From Ciceribacter ferrooxidans (GTDB lineage: Bacteria > Pseudomonadota > Alphaproteobacteria > Rhizobiales > Rhizobiaceae): DNA of 64,000 nucleotides. The stretch spans positions 62,001 through 126,000 of the forward strand of contig NZ_SDVB01000380.1 of the NCBI RefSeq assembly GCF_004137355.1, read 5' to 3'. The position numbers and the translations under genes were made by a program. A model generated the notes under the pieces. The model had not been told where the DNA came from and did no database searches. It worked only from the letters and a program-made list of their open reading frames with translations. Shown in pieces: positions 16,193-25,106 of the stretch (positions are counted from its first letter, which is position 1; every line of letters starts with the position of its first letter).

Positions 16193-17593
16193 TCACAGCC
16201 GGTAAGCGGTTTTCGCAAGCTTGTAGGCGAGGTCGTGGGCAACTTCGAAAGCCTCGTCCTCGTCGAGGCGACCGGTCGCGACAAGCGTTGCCAGATAGGC
16301 GCAGTCAACCCGGCGGGCCACGTCATGGCGGGCGGGGATCGAACAGAATGCGCGGGTGTCGTCGTTGAAGCCGACCGTGTTGTAAAAGCCCGCGGTCTCG
16401 GTCGTCAGTTCACGAAAGCGGCGCATGCCCTCGGCGCTGTCGAAGAACCACCAGGCCGGTCCGAGCTTCAGCGCCGGATAGGCGCCCGCGAGCGGCGCCA
16501 GTTCGCGAGAATAGCTCGTCTCGTCGAGCGTGAACAGGATGACGGTGAGCTCCGGACGCATGCCGACGGCATCGAGAAGCGGCTTCAAGGCGCGGACGTA
16601 ATCGGTGCGGGTGGGGATATCGAAGCCCTTGTCGCGGCCGTGCGTCGCCATGACGCCGGCCGAATGGTTGCGCCACGAACCCGGATGGATCTGCAAGACG
16701 AGACCGTCGTCGAGGCTCATACGGGCCATTTCGGTCAGCATGTGGCCGCGGAAGGCATCGGCTTCTTCCGGCGTACACCGGCCGGCCAGCGCCTTTTCAA
16801 AAAGGGCCGCGGCCTCGGCCTGCGAGAGGTCCTCGGTACGTGCGGTCGGATGGCCGTGGTCGGAACTCGTGGCGCCATAGGACTTGAAGAAGGCACGGCG
16901 GATGCGATGCGCCTCGAGATAACCTTCCCAGGTGGTGGCGTCGGTCCCGGCGAGCTCGCCGAAGCGCTCGATATTGCTTCGGAAGCCTTCGAACTCGGGG
17001 TCAACGACAGGGTCGGGCCGGTAGGCGGTGACGACGCGGCCGGACCAGCCGGACTGGCGGATCATCTCATGCCACTCGAGGTCGTCGAGCGGGCTCTCGG
17101 TCGTCGCGATCACCTCGATGCCGAAGCGCTCGAACAACGCCCGCGGCCGGAACTCCGGACGCGCGAGACAATCCTGAATGTGGTCATAGAACTCGTCGGC
17201 TGTTTCCGCCGAGAAACGCTTTGTGAGCCCGAAGACATCGGCGAAGGACTGCTCGACCCAGAGGCGGCTGGGCGTGCCGCGGAAGAGGTGGAAATTCTCG
17301 GCAAAAAGTCGCCAGATCTTCCGTCCGTCGGTTTCCGTCGGGCCGCCGTCGACACGCGGCACGCCGAGCGCGGTGAGCGGGATGCCCTGCGAGCAGAGCA
17401 TGCGGAAGACATAGTGGTCGGGAACGACGAAGAGCTGGGCCGGATCGGGGAAGGGCGCGTTTTCCGCGTACCAGCGCGGATCGGTGTGGCCGTGCGGGCT
17501 GACGATCGGGAGGGTCCGGACGGTCTCGTAGAGACTGCGGGCGATGCTGCGGGCCGTCGGTTCGATCGGGAAAAGCCTGTCCTCCTGCAGCAA
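16193..17593 (-). CDS. uxaC: Uronate isomerase
   Basis: First catabolic enzyme: isomerises D-glucuronate to D-fructuronate and D-galacturonate to D-tagaturonate. Amidohydrolase-superfamily barrel of 466 residues (470 in E. coli) with the metal motif [20 protein letters not shown], a conserved Lys-Arg region [15 protein letters not shown] and [17 protein letters not shown] near the C-terminus. The start is TTG 17593, preceded by GAGGAGG eight bases upstream; it yields the expected N-terminus with DRLFP and no ATG fits better. It is the first gene of the long minus-strand operon, facing the GntR gene. Confidence 0.94.
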   Translation of the reverse strand: MLQEDRLFPIEPTARSIARSLYETVRTLPIVSPHGHTDPRWYAENAPFPDPAQLFVVPDHYVFRMLCSQGIPLTALGVPRVDGGPTETDGRKIWRLFAENFHLFRGTPSRLWVEQSFADVFGLTKRFSAETADEFYDHIQDCLARPEFRPRALFERFGIEVIATTESPLDDLEWHEMIRQSGWSGRVVTAYRPDPVVDPEFEGFRSNIERFGELAGTDATTWEGYLEAHRIRRAFFKSYGATSSDHGHPTARTEDLSQAEAAALFEKALAGRCTPEEADAFRGHMLTEMARMSLDDGLVLQIHPGSWRNHSAGVMATHGRDKGFDIPTRTDYVRALKPLLDAVGMRPELTVILFTLDETSYSRELAPLAGAYPALKLGPAWWFFDSAEGMRRFRELTTETAGFYNTVGFNDDTRAFCSIPARHDVARRVDCAYLATLVATGRLDEDEAFEVAHDLAYKLAKTAYRL

Positions 17594-17654
17594 ATCCGTG
17601 GCCTCCTCGCCGACTGCTCACTAAGGTTCCGGAAACGCGATTTGCATTTCCGGA

Positions 17655-17676
17655 GCAAACTAATATGTTAGTATGC
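17655..17676. promoter_or_regulatory. Operator-like palindrome between uxaC and the GntR gene
   Basis: GCAAACTAA (17655-17663), TATG, TTAGTATGC (17668-17676): two nine-base arms, inverted with a single mismatch; the inner five bases are perfect. FadR/UxuR-type GntR regulators bind short palindromes of this size. It lies in the shared promoter region and would let the regulator control both directions. Confidence 0.65.
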
Positions 17677-17698
17677 AATATGAGTCAACGGAGGCTTC

Positions 17699-18400
17699 AT
17701 GGCTGATCAGCTTCAGCTTCGCGCGGTGGACAGCCTGCGCGTGCCATCGGTTACAGAACTGGTCTTTGAGCAGCTCTACCACCAGGTGGTCGAGCTCGAT
17801 TTGCCGCCGGGCACGAAGCTGTCGGAGGTGGAGGTCGCACGGCAGATGGGCGTGTCGCGGCAGCCGGTGCGCGACGCCTTCTACCGGCTGTCGCAGCTCG
17901 GCTTCCTGCTCATCCGCCCGCAGCGGGCGACGGTCGTCACCCATATCTCGGAGAGGGGCGTCCTGCAGGCGCGGTTCATCCGCACGGCGCTCGAGATGGA
18001 AACGGCCCGGGCCGCGGCGGTGGTGTTGTCCGATCGGCAGATCGATGAACTGGAGGAGTTGATCGCCCGGCAGCGCAAGGCGATGGAGACAGACGACAAG
18101 GTCCTCTTCCATGCGCTCGATGATGACTTCCACAAACGAATCTGCGACATGTCCGGTCATGACTTTGCCTGGGCGCTGATCCGCGACAGCAAGGCGCACA
18201 TGGACCGGGTCCGCTATCTCAGTCTTTCCTTCGGGGCGCAGAGCGCGCTTGCGGATCACGTTGAGATCCTGAAGGCGCTGAGGGCCCATGACGGCGATGC
18301 CGCCGCGGCCTGCATGCGCGTCCACCTCTCTCGGATCAAGACGATCATCGGTCGCATCCGGGAGAGCCACGGTCAATATTTCGCGGCGGACGAGAAATGA
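17699..18400 (+). CDS. GntR-family (FadR/FCD subfamily) regulator of the uronate genes
   Basis: A 233-residue DNA-binding regulator. The winged helix (about residues 18-80) includes GTKLSEVEVARQMGVSRQPV and the C-terminal all-helical FCD effector domain (about 90-220) has the usual acidic and His residues in LDDDFHKRI and DHVEILKAL that often bind a metal and a sugar acid. It resembles UxuR/ExuR-type hexuronate repressors. ATG 17699 follows CGGAGGCTTC. The gene overlaps kdgK by four bases and faces uxaC across a 22-bp palindrome. Effector (uronate or 2-keto-3-deoxygluconate) is inference. Confidence 0.88.
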   Translation: MADQLQLRAVDSLRVPSVTELVFEQLYHQVVELDLPPGTKLSEVEVARQMGVSRQPVRDAFYRLSQLGFLLIRPQRATVVTHISERGVLQARFIRTALEMETARAAAVVLSDRQIDELEELIARQRKAMETDDKVLFHALDDDFHKRICDMSGHDFAWALIRDSKAHMDRVRYLSLSFGAQSALADHVEILKALRAHDGDAAAACMRVHLSRIKTIIGRIRESHGQYFAADEK

Positions 18401-19311
18401 ACGAAAGACATCACCGAATTCTCGCGATCGGCGAATGCATGGTCGAGATGGCGCCGCGCGGCGACGGTGCGTATACGCGTAACTTCGCGGGCGACACCTT
18501 CAACACCGCCTGGTACCTCCGCCGCCTGCTGCCGGAGACCTGGTCGGTCGACTACTGCTCGGCCGTCGGCGAAGACCGGATCTCCGATCATATGATCACC
18601 TTCATGCAGGAGGCGGGCATCGGCACCGACAGCGTCCGGCGCATTTCCGGACGCACCGTCGGCCTCTACATGATCGAGCTCGACAATGGCGAGCGCAGCT
18701 TCTCCTACTGGCGCGGCCAGTCAGCGGCAAAGCTGCTGGCGCGGGATCGCGAGGTGCTGTCCGCGGCGCTCGCCGAGACGGAAGTCGCTCTCTTTTCCGG
18801 GATCACGCTTGCGATTCTCTCCGAGGAGGATCGCCGCAACCTTCTCGATACCCTTGCTGAGGCACGTCGGCGGGGAACTGTCGTCGCCTTCGATCCCAAC
18901 ATGCGGCTGAGACTCTGGCCCGACGTCGCGGTGATGTGCGCTGCGGTGACGGAAGCCGCCGCCGTCGCGGATATCGTGTTGCCTTCCTTCGATGAGGACG
19001 GGCAGTATTACGGTGAGACCTCGCCGCTCGAAACGATCGCCCGCTACCGGAACGCCGGGGCCTCGACGATCGTCGTGAAGAACGGCGTCGGCCGCATCCA
19101 TGCGGAGGGCCGCGACGAGGGCGTCGTCACCTTCGATCCACGACCCGCTGCCGAGGTCGTCGACACAACTGCGGCCGGGGACAGCTTCAATGCCGGCTTC
19201 CTTGCGGCGCGGCTTGCGGGGGCGTCGCTCGGAGACGCGATCGGCCGCGGTTCGCAGGTCGCCGCGCAGGTGATCGGCAAGCGCGGGGCACTCGTCGAGA
19301 TCGACCTGTGA
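18397..19311 (+). CDS. kdgK: 2-keto-3-deoxygluconate kinase
   Basis: Phosphorylates 2-keto-3-deoxygluconate, the common product of UxaA, UxuA and KduD, to KDPG for the aldolase step. PfkB/ribokinase fold of 304 residues: GECMVEMAPRG, GDTFNTAWYLRR, a conserved YWRGQSAAKLL substrate region, and DTTAAGDSFNAGF with the catalytic Asp262. The start ATG overlaps the regulator stop (ATGA), so regulator and kinase are co-translated. The KDPG aldolase gene is not in this window. Confidence 0.93.
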   Translation: MNERHHRILAIGECMVEMAPRGDGAYTRNFAGDTFNTAWYLRRLLPETWSVDYCSAVGEDRISDHMITFMQEAGIGTDSVRRISGRTVGLYMIELDNGERSFSYWRGQSAAKLLARDREVLSAALAETEVALFSGITLAILSEEDRRNLLDTLAEARRRGTVVAFDPNMRLRLWPDVAVMCAAVTEAAAVADIVLPSFDEDGQYYGETSPLETIARYRNAGASTIVVKNGVGRIHAEGRDEGVVTFDPRPAAEVVDTTAAGDSFNAGFLAARLAGASLGDAIGRGSQVAAQVIGKRGALVEIDL

Positions 19312-19326
19312 AGCCTCGAGGACAAT

Positions 19327-19350
19327 GGCGAGCGGGGGGCCCCGCTCGCC
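19327..19350. terminator. Hairpin between convergent kdgK and FAH genes
   Basis: An 11-bp perfect inverted repeat (GGCGAGCGGGG/CCCCGCTCGCC) with a two-base centre lies in the 52-bp gap between convergent genes. It is followed by TCTCGTC only, so termination is likely by position rather than by a T run. Confidence 0.55.
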
Positions 19351-19363
19351 TCTCGTCATCCGG

Positions 19364-20203
19364 TCAATCGGCTCTGAACGTCTGTTTTTGAGTACCGAGG
19401 CGCTCAATACCGAGTTCGACGGTGTCTCCGTCGCGGAGGTAACGTGGCGGCTTCATGCCCATGCCGACGCCGGGGGGCGTGCCGGTGGAGATGACGTCGC
19501 CGGGGTGGAGGCTCATGAACTGGCTCAGGTATGAGACGAGGAAGGCGACGCCGTAGACCATGGTCTTCGACGAGCCGTCCTGCATGGTCTCGCCGTTGAC
19601 CTTCAGCCACATCGAGAGGTTCTGCGGGTCGGCGACCTCGTCCTTCGTGACGAGCCAGGGGCCGATCGGCCCGAAGGTGTCGCAGGACTTGCCCTTGGTC
19701 CACTGGCCGGCACGCTCGGTCTGGAAGGCGCGCTCGGAGACGTCGTGGGAGACGCAGTAGCCGGCGACGTAGTCGAGGGCGTCGGCCTCGGAGACATATT
19801 TTGCAGTCTTGCCGATGACGACGCCGAGCTCGACCTCCCAGTCGGTCTTTTCCGAGCCGCGGGGAATGCGCACCTCGTCATTGGGGCCGCAGATGGCCGA
19901 GGTCGCCTTCATGAAGATCACCGGCTCGGGCGGGACGGTGGCACCTGTCTCGGCGGCATGGTCGGAATAGTTGAGCCCGATGCAGATGAACTTGCCGGTG
20001 CCGGCAACGCAGGCACCGATGCGGTCCACGGAAAGTTCCGGCAGCGAGGCCGGATCGATTGCGGCGATCTTGGCGAGGCCTTCGGGGGAGATGGCCGCCC
20101 CGCCGATGTCGGCGACATGGGCGGAGAGGTCGCGGACCTTGCCGTCCTTGTCGAGGAGGGCCGGCTTTTCCCGGCCGGGCGGGCCGACGCGCATCAGTTT
20201 CAT
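19364..20203 (-). CDS. Fumarylacetoacetate hydrolase-family enzyme, probable 2,4-diketo-3-deoxy-L-fuconate/rhamnonate hydrolase
   Basis: FAH-fold hydrolase or decarboxylase of 279 residues. Residues about 70-275 hold the catalytic domain with KFICIGLNYSDHAAETG, EKTDWEVELGVVIGK (metal-binding Glu/Asp) and MSLHPGDVISTGTPPGVGMG. This subfamily includes the enzyme splitting 2,4-diketo-3-deoxy-L-fuconate or -rhamnonate to pyruvate and lactate. The gene 23 bp upstream encodes a dehydrogenase of the type that makes that substrate, which is the reason for the call. Databases often label such proteins ureidoglycolate lyase; that is the main alternative. Confidence 0.75.
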   Translation of the reverse strand: MKLMRVGPPGREKPALLDKDGKVRDLSAHVADIGGAAISPEGLAKIAAIDPASLPELSVDRIGACVAGTGKFICIGLNYSDHAAETGATVPPEPVIFMKATSAICGPNDEVRIPRGSEKTDWEVELGVVIGKTAKYVSEADALDYVAGYCVSHDVSERAFQTERAGQWTKGKSCDTFGPIGPWLVTKDEVADPQNLSMWLKVNGETMQDGSSKTMVYGVAFLVSYLSQFMSLHPGDVISTGTPPGVGMGMKPPRYLRDGDTVELGIERLGTQKQTFRAD

Positions 20204-20226
20204 GGGGATGTTCCTTTCGAGAGAGG

Positions 20227-20973
20227 TTAGATCGTCCAGCCGCCGTCGATGGCGTAGGCCTGGCCGGATGTATAGGTGGCGGTTGCGAGATAGACGGCGA
20301 GGCCGGCGATCTCTTCGGGGGTTCCGAGCCGCCCCATCGGCTGGCGGGCGATGAAGGCGGCGCGCGCGGTCTCGTAGTCGCCCTGCGCCTTCATGCGCTC
20401 CTGCAGCGAGGGGCTCTCGACCGTGCCGGGGCAGATGGCGTTCACGCGGATGCCTTGTGCGACGAAGTCGGCGGCGACCGACTTGGTCAGCCCGATGACG
20501 GCGGCCTTGGTGACGGTGTAGGCGCAGCGGTTGGGCACGCCCTTCACGCTAGAGGCGACGGAGGCCATGTTGATGATCGAGCCGTCACCCTTTTCGATCA
20601 TGCCCGGCAGCACCGCGCGGATGGTGCGGATCATGGCGCGGACGTTGAGGTCGAAGGCGAAGTCGAGGTCCTTGTCGGCCATGTCGAGGACGGTGCCGGA
20701 ATGGACGAAGCCGGCGCAGTTGAAGAGGACGTCGAAGGGACCGGTCTCCGCGATCACGGAGGCGACGGCCTCGTCCTTCAGGACGTCGAGCACGCGGGTC
20801 TCGACGGCGAGCCCTTCCGCCTTCGCCTCTGCGGCGAGGCTCTCCAGCGCTTCCGCATTGATGTCGGTCGCGACCACGCTTGCGCCCGCCCGCGCAAAGG
20901 CCAGCGCACTCGCACGGCCAATCCCCTGGCCCGATGCCGTCACAAGTGTGCGTTTGCCGTCCAGAAGCGCCAT
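20227..20973 (-). CDS. DHRS6-like short-chain dehydrogenase, probable 2-keto-3-deoxy-L-fuconate dehydrogenase
   Basis: SDR of 248 residues: VTASGQGIGRASAL (cofactor loop), TDIN after strand 2 (NAD preference), FNCAGFVH, the Ser in MASVASSVKG, YTVTKAA with Tyr and Lys, and a C-terminal AIDGGWTI. The segments SSVKGVPNRCAY, GLTKSVAADF and CPGTVESPSLQERMKAQG closely parallel human DHRS6/BDH2 and bacterial 2-keto-3-deoxy-L-fuconate dehydrogenases, including the Arg residues that bind a carboxylate. The FAH hydrolase gene follows. The upstream dehydratase and fuconate dehydrogenase are not here. Substrate is inference from family and neighbour. Confidence 0.8.
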   Translation of the reverse strand: MALLDGKRTLVTASGQGIGRASALAFARAGASVVATDINAEALESLAAEAKAEGLAVETRVLDVLKDEAVASVIAETGPFDVLFNCAGFVHSGTVLDMADKDLDFAFDLNVRAMIRTIRAVLPGMIEKGDGSIINMASVASSVKGVPNRCAYTVTKAAVIGLTKSVAADFVAQGIRVNAICPGTVESPSLQERMKAQGDYETARAAFIARQPMGRLGTPEEIAGLAVYLATATYTSGQAYAIDGGWTI

Positions 20974-21293
20974 TTCGAGATTCCCATGGTTGGTGTGGCA
21001 TTGTCAGACCACCTGATGCTTCGTCCGTCAAGACCGGGAAGGGTCCCTGCGGTACGCTTCATGGGGCTCGCCGGTTTTCGCGGGAGACGCCCGTGGGGCA
21101 AAGTTCAAGGCCGAACGATGCGGTGAAGAACCCATCTGTTCTGATAGTGATTTTGGGGCTTGAACCGTCGCCGGATTTGGCCCTACGATCCGGGCCACCG
21201 CGCCGGAGAGTGCTGTCGTGCTCCGGCGACAGGCGGTCGCCATCCGCGCGGTCGTTAATCCATCGCTTTGTTTTCCAATGGGAATTTTGCTTA
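20974..21293. other. Intergenic region with divergent promoters, no gene
   Basis: 320 bp between the divergent SDR and dipeptidase genes. I find no credible coding region. It holds an 8-bp inverted repeat, CGCCGGAG/CTCCGGCG at 21201-21208 and 21221-21228, and an AT-richer stretch just before the dipeptidase ATG. Promoters for both genes should lie here but I cannot place them with confidence. Confidence 0.5.
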
Positions 21294-22346
21294 ATGGAAC
21301 TGGTGTTCGACGGTCATAACGATGTCCTCCTGCGGCTCTGGAGGGCTAAGGCGGCCGGGACGGACCCGATCGCGGAATTCGTCGACGGGACCAGCCACGG
21401 GCATATCGACGGACCACGCGCAAATGTCGGCGGCCTCGCCGGCGGGCTCTGCGCGATCTACATTCCGAACACCTCCGACTTCGCCCTGAAGGCCCCGGAC
21501 GCCAACGGTCACTATGCGACGCCGCTCGCGGAACCGCTGGAGCGGGCGCCTTCTCTCGACGTGGCGCTCGCCATGGCCTCGATCGCCGTCAATCTCGATC
21601 GCGCCGGCGCGTGGCGGCTCTGTCGGTCGACGGCCGAGATCCGGGCCGCCCTCGACGCGGGGATCTTCGCCGCCGTCATGCACATGGAAGGTTGCGAGGC
21701 GATCAGCGAGGATCTTGCCGCCCTCGACGTTTTCTATGCGGCTGGGCTGCGTTCGCTTGGACCCGTCTGGAGCCGCAACAACATCTTCGGCCACGGTGTG
21801 CCCTTCGCCTACCCGATGACACCGGACACCGGTCCGGGGCTCACCGACGCCGGTTTCGAACTCGTACGCACCTGCAATCGCTTGGGAATCCTGATCGACC
21901 TTGCCCACATCACCGAGCAGGGCTTCTGGGACGTTGCGAAGACCACCGACCAGCCGTTGATCGCCAGCCACTCGAACGCCCACGCGCTGACGCCTGTCGC
22001 GCGCAACCTCACCGACCGCCAGCTCGATGCGATCAAGGAGAGCCGCGGCCTTGTCGGGCTGAACTATGCCGTCACCATGCTGCGGGCCGACGGGCGCGAC
22101 GATGCCGAGACGCCCCTTTCCGACATGGTGCGGCACGTCGACTATCTCGTCGAGCGGATGGGTATCGACTGCGTCGCACTCGGATCGGATTACGACGGCG
22201 CGACGATTCCGGCCGAGATCGGCGACGCGGGAGGCACCCAGAAACTCGTTGCGGCGCTCAAGGGCGCCGGTTACGGTGACGAGGAATTGGCGAAGATATG
22301 CCGGGAGAACTGGTTGAGAATATTGGCTTCCGCCTGGCACGAATAG
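21294..22346 (+). CDS. M19 family (membrane/renal-type) dipeptidase
   Basis: Zinc dipeptidase of 350 residues, cytoplasmic (no signal peptide). The M19 metal ligands are all visible: His and Asp in FDGHNDVLL at the N-terminus, the bridging Glu in MHMEGCEA, and His residues in LIDLAHIT and ASHSNAHAL; GSDYDGATIPAEIGD near the C-terminus is also conserved. M19 enzymes cleave dipeptides, including ones with a C-terminal D-residue. It precedes a full Dpp-type importer by 45 bp, so uptake and hydrolysis look coupled. ATG 21294 gives the family N-terminus although its ribosome site is weak. Confidence 0.92.
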   Translation: MELVFDGHNDVLLRLWRAKAAGTDPIAEFVDGTSHGHIDGPRANVGGLAGGLCAIYIPNTSDFALKAPDANGHYATPLAEPLERAPSLDVALAMASIAVNLDRAGAWRLCRSTAEIRAALDAGIFAAVMHMEGCEAISEDLAALDVFYAAGLRSLGPVWSRNNIFGHGVPFAYPMTPDTGPGLTDAGFELVRTCNRLGILIDLAHITEQGFWDVAKTTDQPLIASHSNAHALTPVARNLTDRQLDAIKESRGLVGLNYAVTMLRADGRDDAETPLSDMVRHVDYLVERMGIDCVALGSDYDGATIPAEIGDAGGTQKLVAALKGAGYGDEELAKICRENWLRILASAWHE

Positions 22347-22391
22347 GCGGGAAGCACTGGTAGGCAAAGCACAGAAAACAGGGGAACAGAC

Positions 22392-24032
22392 ATGTCCGGA
22401 ATGCTGAACAAGCGCATGCGTGTAATGACGACCACTGCCGCTCTCGCCCTACTTCTGGCTGGTGCGCCGCAGGCTTTCGCCGCGACGCCGGCGGATACTC
22501 TGGTCGAAGGCTGGGCCATCGATGACATCATCACGCTCGATCCGGGCGAGGCCTTCGAAATCTCGACCGCGGAAATCACCGCCAACAGCTACAGCAAGCT
22601 GGTCAATCTCGACCTCAACGATACGTCCAAGGTGGTCGGCGAACTGGCCGACAGCTGGACGATTTCCGATGACGGCCTCACCTATACATTCAAGCTGAAG
22701 CCGGGACTGAAATTCGCCTCCGGCAATCCGATCACCGCGGAAGACGTCGCCTTCTCCTTCGAACGCGCCGTCAAGCTCGATAAGTCGCCGGCCTTCCTGC
22801 TGACCCAGTTCGGGCTTACCGGTGACAACGTCACCGAAAAGGCGAAGGCCGCCGACGAAACCACCTTCGTCCTGACCGTCGACAAGGCCTACGCGCCGAG
22901 CTTCGTCCTCAACGTGTTGACCTCCACCGTCGCTTCCGTTGTCGACAAGAAGGTGGTGATGGAACACGCCAAGGCGATGACGCCGACGGACGAGTACAAG
23001 TACGATACCGATTTCGGCAACGAGTACCTGAAGACCGGCTATGCCGGCTCCGGCCCCTTCAAGGTGCGCGAATGGCGTGCCAACGAGGTCGTCGTTATGG
23101 AGCGCAACGACAACTATTTCGGCGAGAAGCCGCCGCTTGCCCGCGTCATCTATCGCCACATGAAGGAAAGCGCCGGCCAGCGCCTGGCGCTTGAAAACGG
23201 CGACATCGACGTCGCCCGCAACCTCGAACCCGGCGACGTCGATGCCGTTTCCAAGAAGGAAGGCATTGCCACCACGTCGGCGCCGAAGGGCACGCTCTAT
23301 TACTTCAGCCTCAACCAGAAGAACGAGACGCTGGCAAAGCCCGAGGTCATCGAGGCCTTCAAGTACCTCGTCGACTACGACGCGATCGGCGAGACCCTTA
23401 TCAAGGGGATCGGCCAGATTCACCAGACCTTCCTGCCGGCGGGCCAGCTCGGCGCGCTCGACGACAAGCCCTACAAGCTCGACGTCGCCAAGGCCAAGGA
23501 ACTGCTCGCCAAGGCCGGAGTGCCGGACGGCTTCTCCGTCACCATGGATGTGCGCAACACACAGCCGGTGACCGGGATTGCCGAAAACGTCCAGCAGACG
23601 CTGGCGCAGGCGGGCATCAAGCTTGAGATCATTCCGGGCGACGGCAAGCAGACGCTGACCAAGTATCGCGCCCGCCAGCACGACATCTATATCGGCCAGT
23701 GGGGTTCGGACTACTTCGACCCGAACTCGAACGCCGAGACCTTCACCTTCAATCCGGACAATTCCGACGAGGGCAAGAACAAGACGCTGGCCTGGCGCAA
23801 TGCCTGGGATCCGAAGGATCTATCCGCAAAGACCCAGGCCGCACTGCTGGAGAAGGATTCCGCCAAGCGTGCTGCGATCTACGAGGAGCTGCAGAAGGAA
23901 GTTCTCGCCCGCGGTCCGTTCGTGATGCTCTTCCAGCAGATCGAGGTCGCCGGTTATTCCGACAAGCTGAAGGGCTTCAAGCTCGGCCCGAGCTTCGACA
24001 CCAACTTCGTCTACACGATCTCCAAGGAATAA
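22392..24032 (+). CDS. Peptide-type ABC transporter substrate-binding protein
   Basis: Family 5 solute-binding protein of 546 residues with a signal peptide (MSGMLNKRMRVM, hydrophobic core, cleavage after AFA). Typical segments: LADSWTISDDGLTYTFKLKPGLKFASGNPITAEDVAFSFERA, GSGPFKVREW and the C-terminal RQHDIYIGQWGSDYFDPNSNAE. It captures dipeptides or related compounds in the periplasm for the permeases that follow; the downstream permease ATG abuts its TAA stop. The dipeptidase upstream suggests a dipeptide substrate. Confidence 0.92.
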   Translation: MSGMLNKRMRVMTTTAALALLLAGAPQAFAATPADTLVEGWAIDDIITLDPGEAFEISTAEITANSYSKLVNLDLNDTSKVVGELADSWTISDDGLTYTFKLKPGLKFASGNPITAEDVAFSFERAVKLDKSPAFLLTQFGLTGDNVTEKAKAADETTFVLTVDKAYAPSFVLNVLTSTVASVVDKKVVMEHAKAMTPTDEYKYDTDFGNEYLKTGYAGSGPFKVREWRANEVVVMERNDNYFGEKPPLARVIYRHMKESAGQRLALENGDIDVARNLEPGDVDAVSKKEGIATTSAPKGTLYYFSLNQKNETLAKPEVIEAFKYLVDYDAIGETLIKGIGQIHQTFLPAGQLGALDDKPYKLDVAKAKELLAKAGVPDGFSVTMDVRNTQPVTGIAENVQQTLAQAGIKLEIIPGDGKQTLTKYRARQHDIYIGQWGSDYFDPNSNAETFTFNPDNSDEGKNKTLAWRNAWDPKDLSAKTQAALLEKDSAKRAAIYEELQKEVLARGPFVMLFQQIEVAGYSDKLKGFKLGPSFDTNFVYTISKE

Positions 24033-25106
24033 ATGGCCTTGGCCGCAGTGGAGAACAGAACCGAGGCGCGGCGTGCAAGGGCAGGCGCCTCGGCTCTAGC
24101 CCTGTCGTTCGTGAAATTCGTGCTGACGGTCGCGACGACCTTTCTCGGTCTTCTCGCCGTCACCTTCTTCATCGGCCGCGTCGTGCCGATTGATCCCGCG
24201 CTCGCCATCGTCGGCGATCGGGCGCCGGCGCACGTGGTGGAGCGCGTTCGCGAGGAGCTCGGCCTCAACCTGCCGCTCTACCAGCAGTTCGTCATCTATG
24301 TCCGGCAGGCCGTGACGGGTGATTTCGGCACGTCCGTGCTCACCACCAATCCGGTGATGACCGACATCGCCCGCGTCTTTCCGGCGACGATCGAGCTTGC
24401 GACCGTCGGCACCATCATCGGCGCTGTGCTCGGCGTGCCGCTCGGCGTGCTCGCCGCCGTCCGGCGCGGATCGATCGCCGACCAGATCGTCCGGGTCATC
24501 GGTCTCATCGGTTATTCGGTACCGATCTTCTGGCTCGGTCTCCTTGCACTCGTCCTCTTCTATGCCAAGCTCGGCTGGGTCGCCTATCCCGGCCGTGTCG
24601 ATGTCGTCTACGAGTACAGTTTCACCCCGGTCACCGGCTTCTTCCTCCTCGATGCGGCCATGCAACGGCAATGGGACGTGCTGTGGGATCTCTTCCGCCA
24701 CATCATCCTGCCCGGTGCGCTGCTCGGCTATTTCTCGCTCGCCTATATCAGCCGCATGACCCGCAGCTTCATGCTGAACGAGCTTTCCCAGGAATATGTC
24801 GTCGCGGCGCGGGCGAAGGGGCTCTCGGAGGCGCGGATCATCTGGTTCCATGCACTGCGCAATGCCGCCGTGCCGCTGATCACCGTGATCGCGCTTTCCT
24901 ATGCGGGGCTGCTCGAAGGCTCCGTGCTCACGGAGACGATCTTCTCCTGGCCGGGGCTCGGCCTCTACATCACCAACTCGCTGCAGAACGCCGACATGAA
25001 CGCGGTGCTGGGCGGCACGATCGTCATCGGCTCCGTCTTCATCGGGATCAATGTCCTGTCGGACGTTCTCTATCACGTGCTCGATCCGAGGACCCGCAGC
25101 CGATGA
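24033..25106 (+). CDS. ABC transporter permease (DppB type)
   Basis: A 357-residue permease with six or seven membrane helices and the EAA-loop segment EYVVAARAKGLSEARIIWFHALRNAAVPLITV that contacts the ATPases. The N-terminal extension of about 20 residues is rich in Ala and Arg. The ATG directly follows the binding-protein stop and its stop overlaps the next permease by four bases. Together with the DppC-like partner it forms the channel of the peptide importer. Confidence 0.92.
   Translation: MALAAVENRTEARRARAGASALALSFVKFVLTVATTFLGLLAVTFFIGRVVPIDPALAIVGDRAPAHVVERVREELGLNLPLYQQFVIYVRQAVTGDFGTSVLTTNPVMTDIARVFPATIELATVGTIIGAVLGVPLGVLAAVRRGSIADQIVRVIGLIGYSVPIFWLGLLALVLFYAKLGWVAYPGRVDVVYEYSFTPVTGFFLLDAAMQRQWDVLWDLFRHIILPGALLGYFSLAYISRMTRSFMLNELSQEYVVAARAKGLSEARIIWFHALRNAAVPLITVIALSYAGLLEGSVLTETIFSWPGLGLYITNSLQNADMNAVLGGTIVIGSVFIGINVLSDVLYHVLDPRTRSR

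Noticed and set aside
16055-17671. A 538-codon plus-strand frame opposite uxaC
   Set aside because: uxaC on the other strand has all uronate isomerase motifs; this frame has none.
21028-21243. A 71-codon minus-strand frame in the SDR-dipeptidase gap
   Set aside because: No ribosome site, no similarity to any family I know, and it occupies the promoter region of two genes.
20880-21293. N-terminal extension of the M19 dipeptidase
   Set aside because: M19 proteins of this type begin a few residues before the HxD motif, as from ATG 21294; the extension is low-complexity and overlaps the divergent SDR gene.
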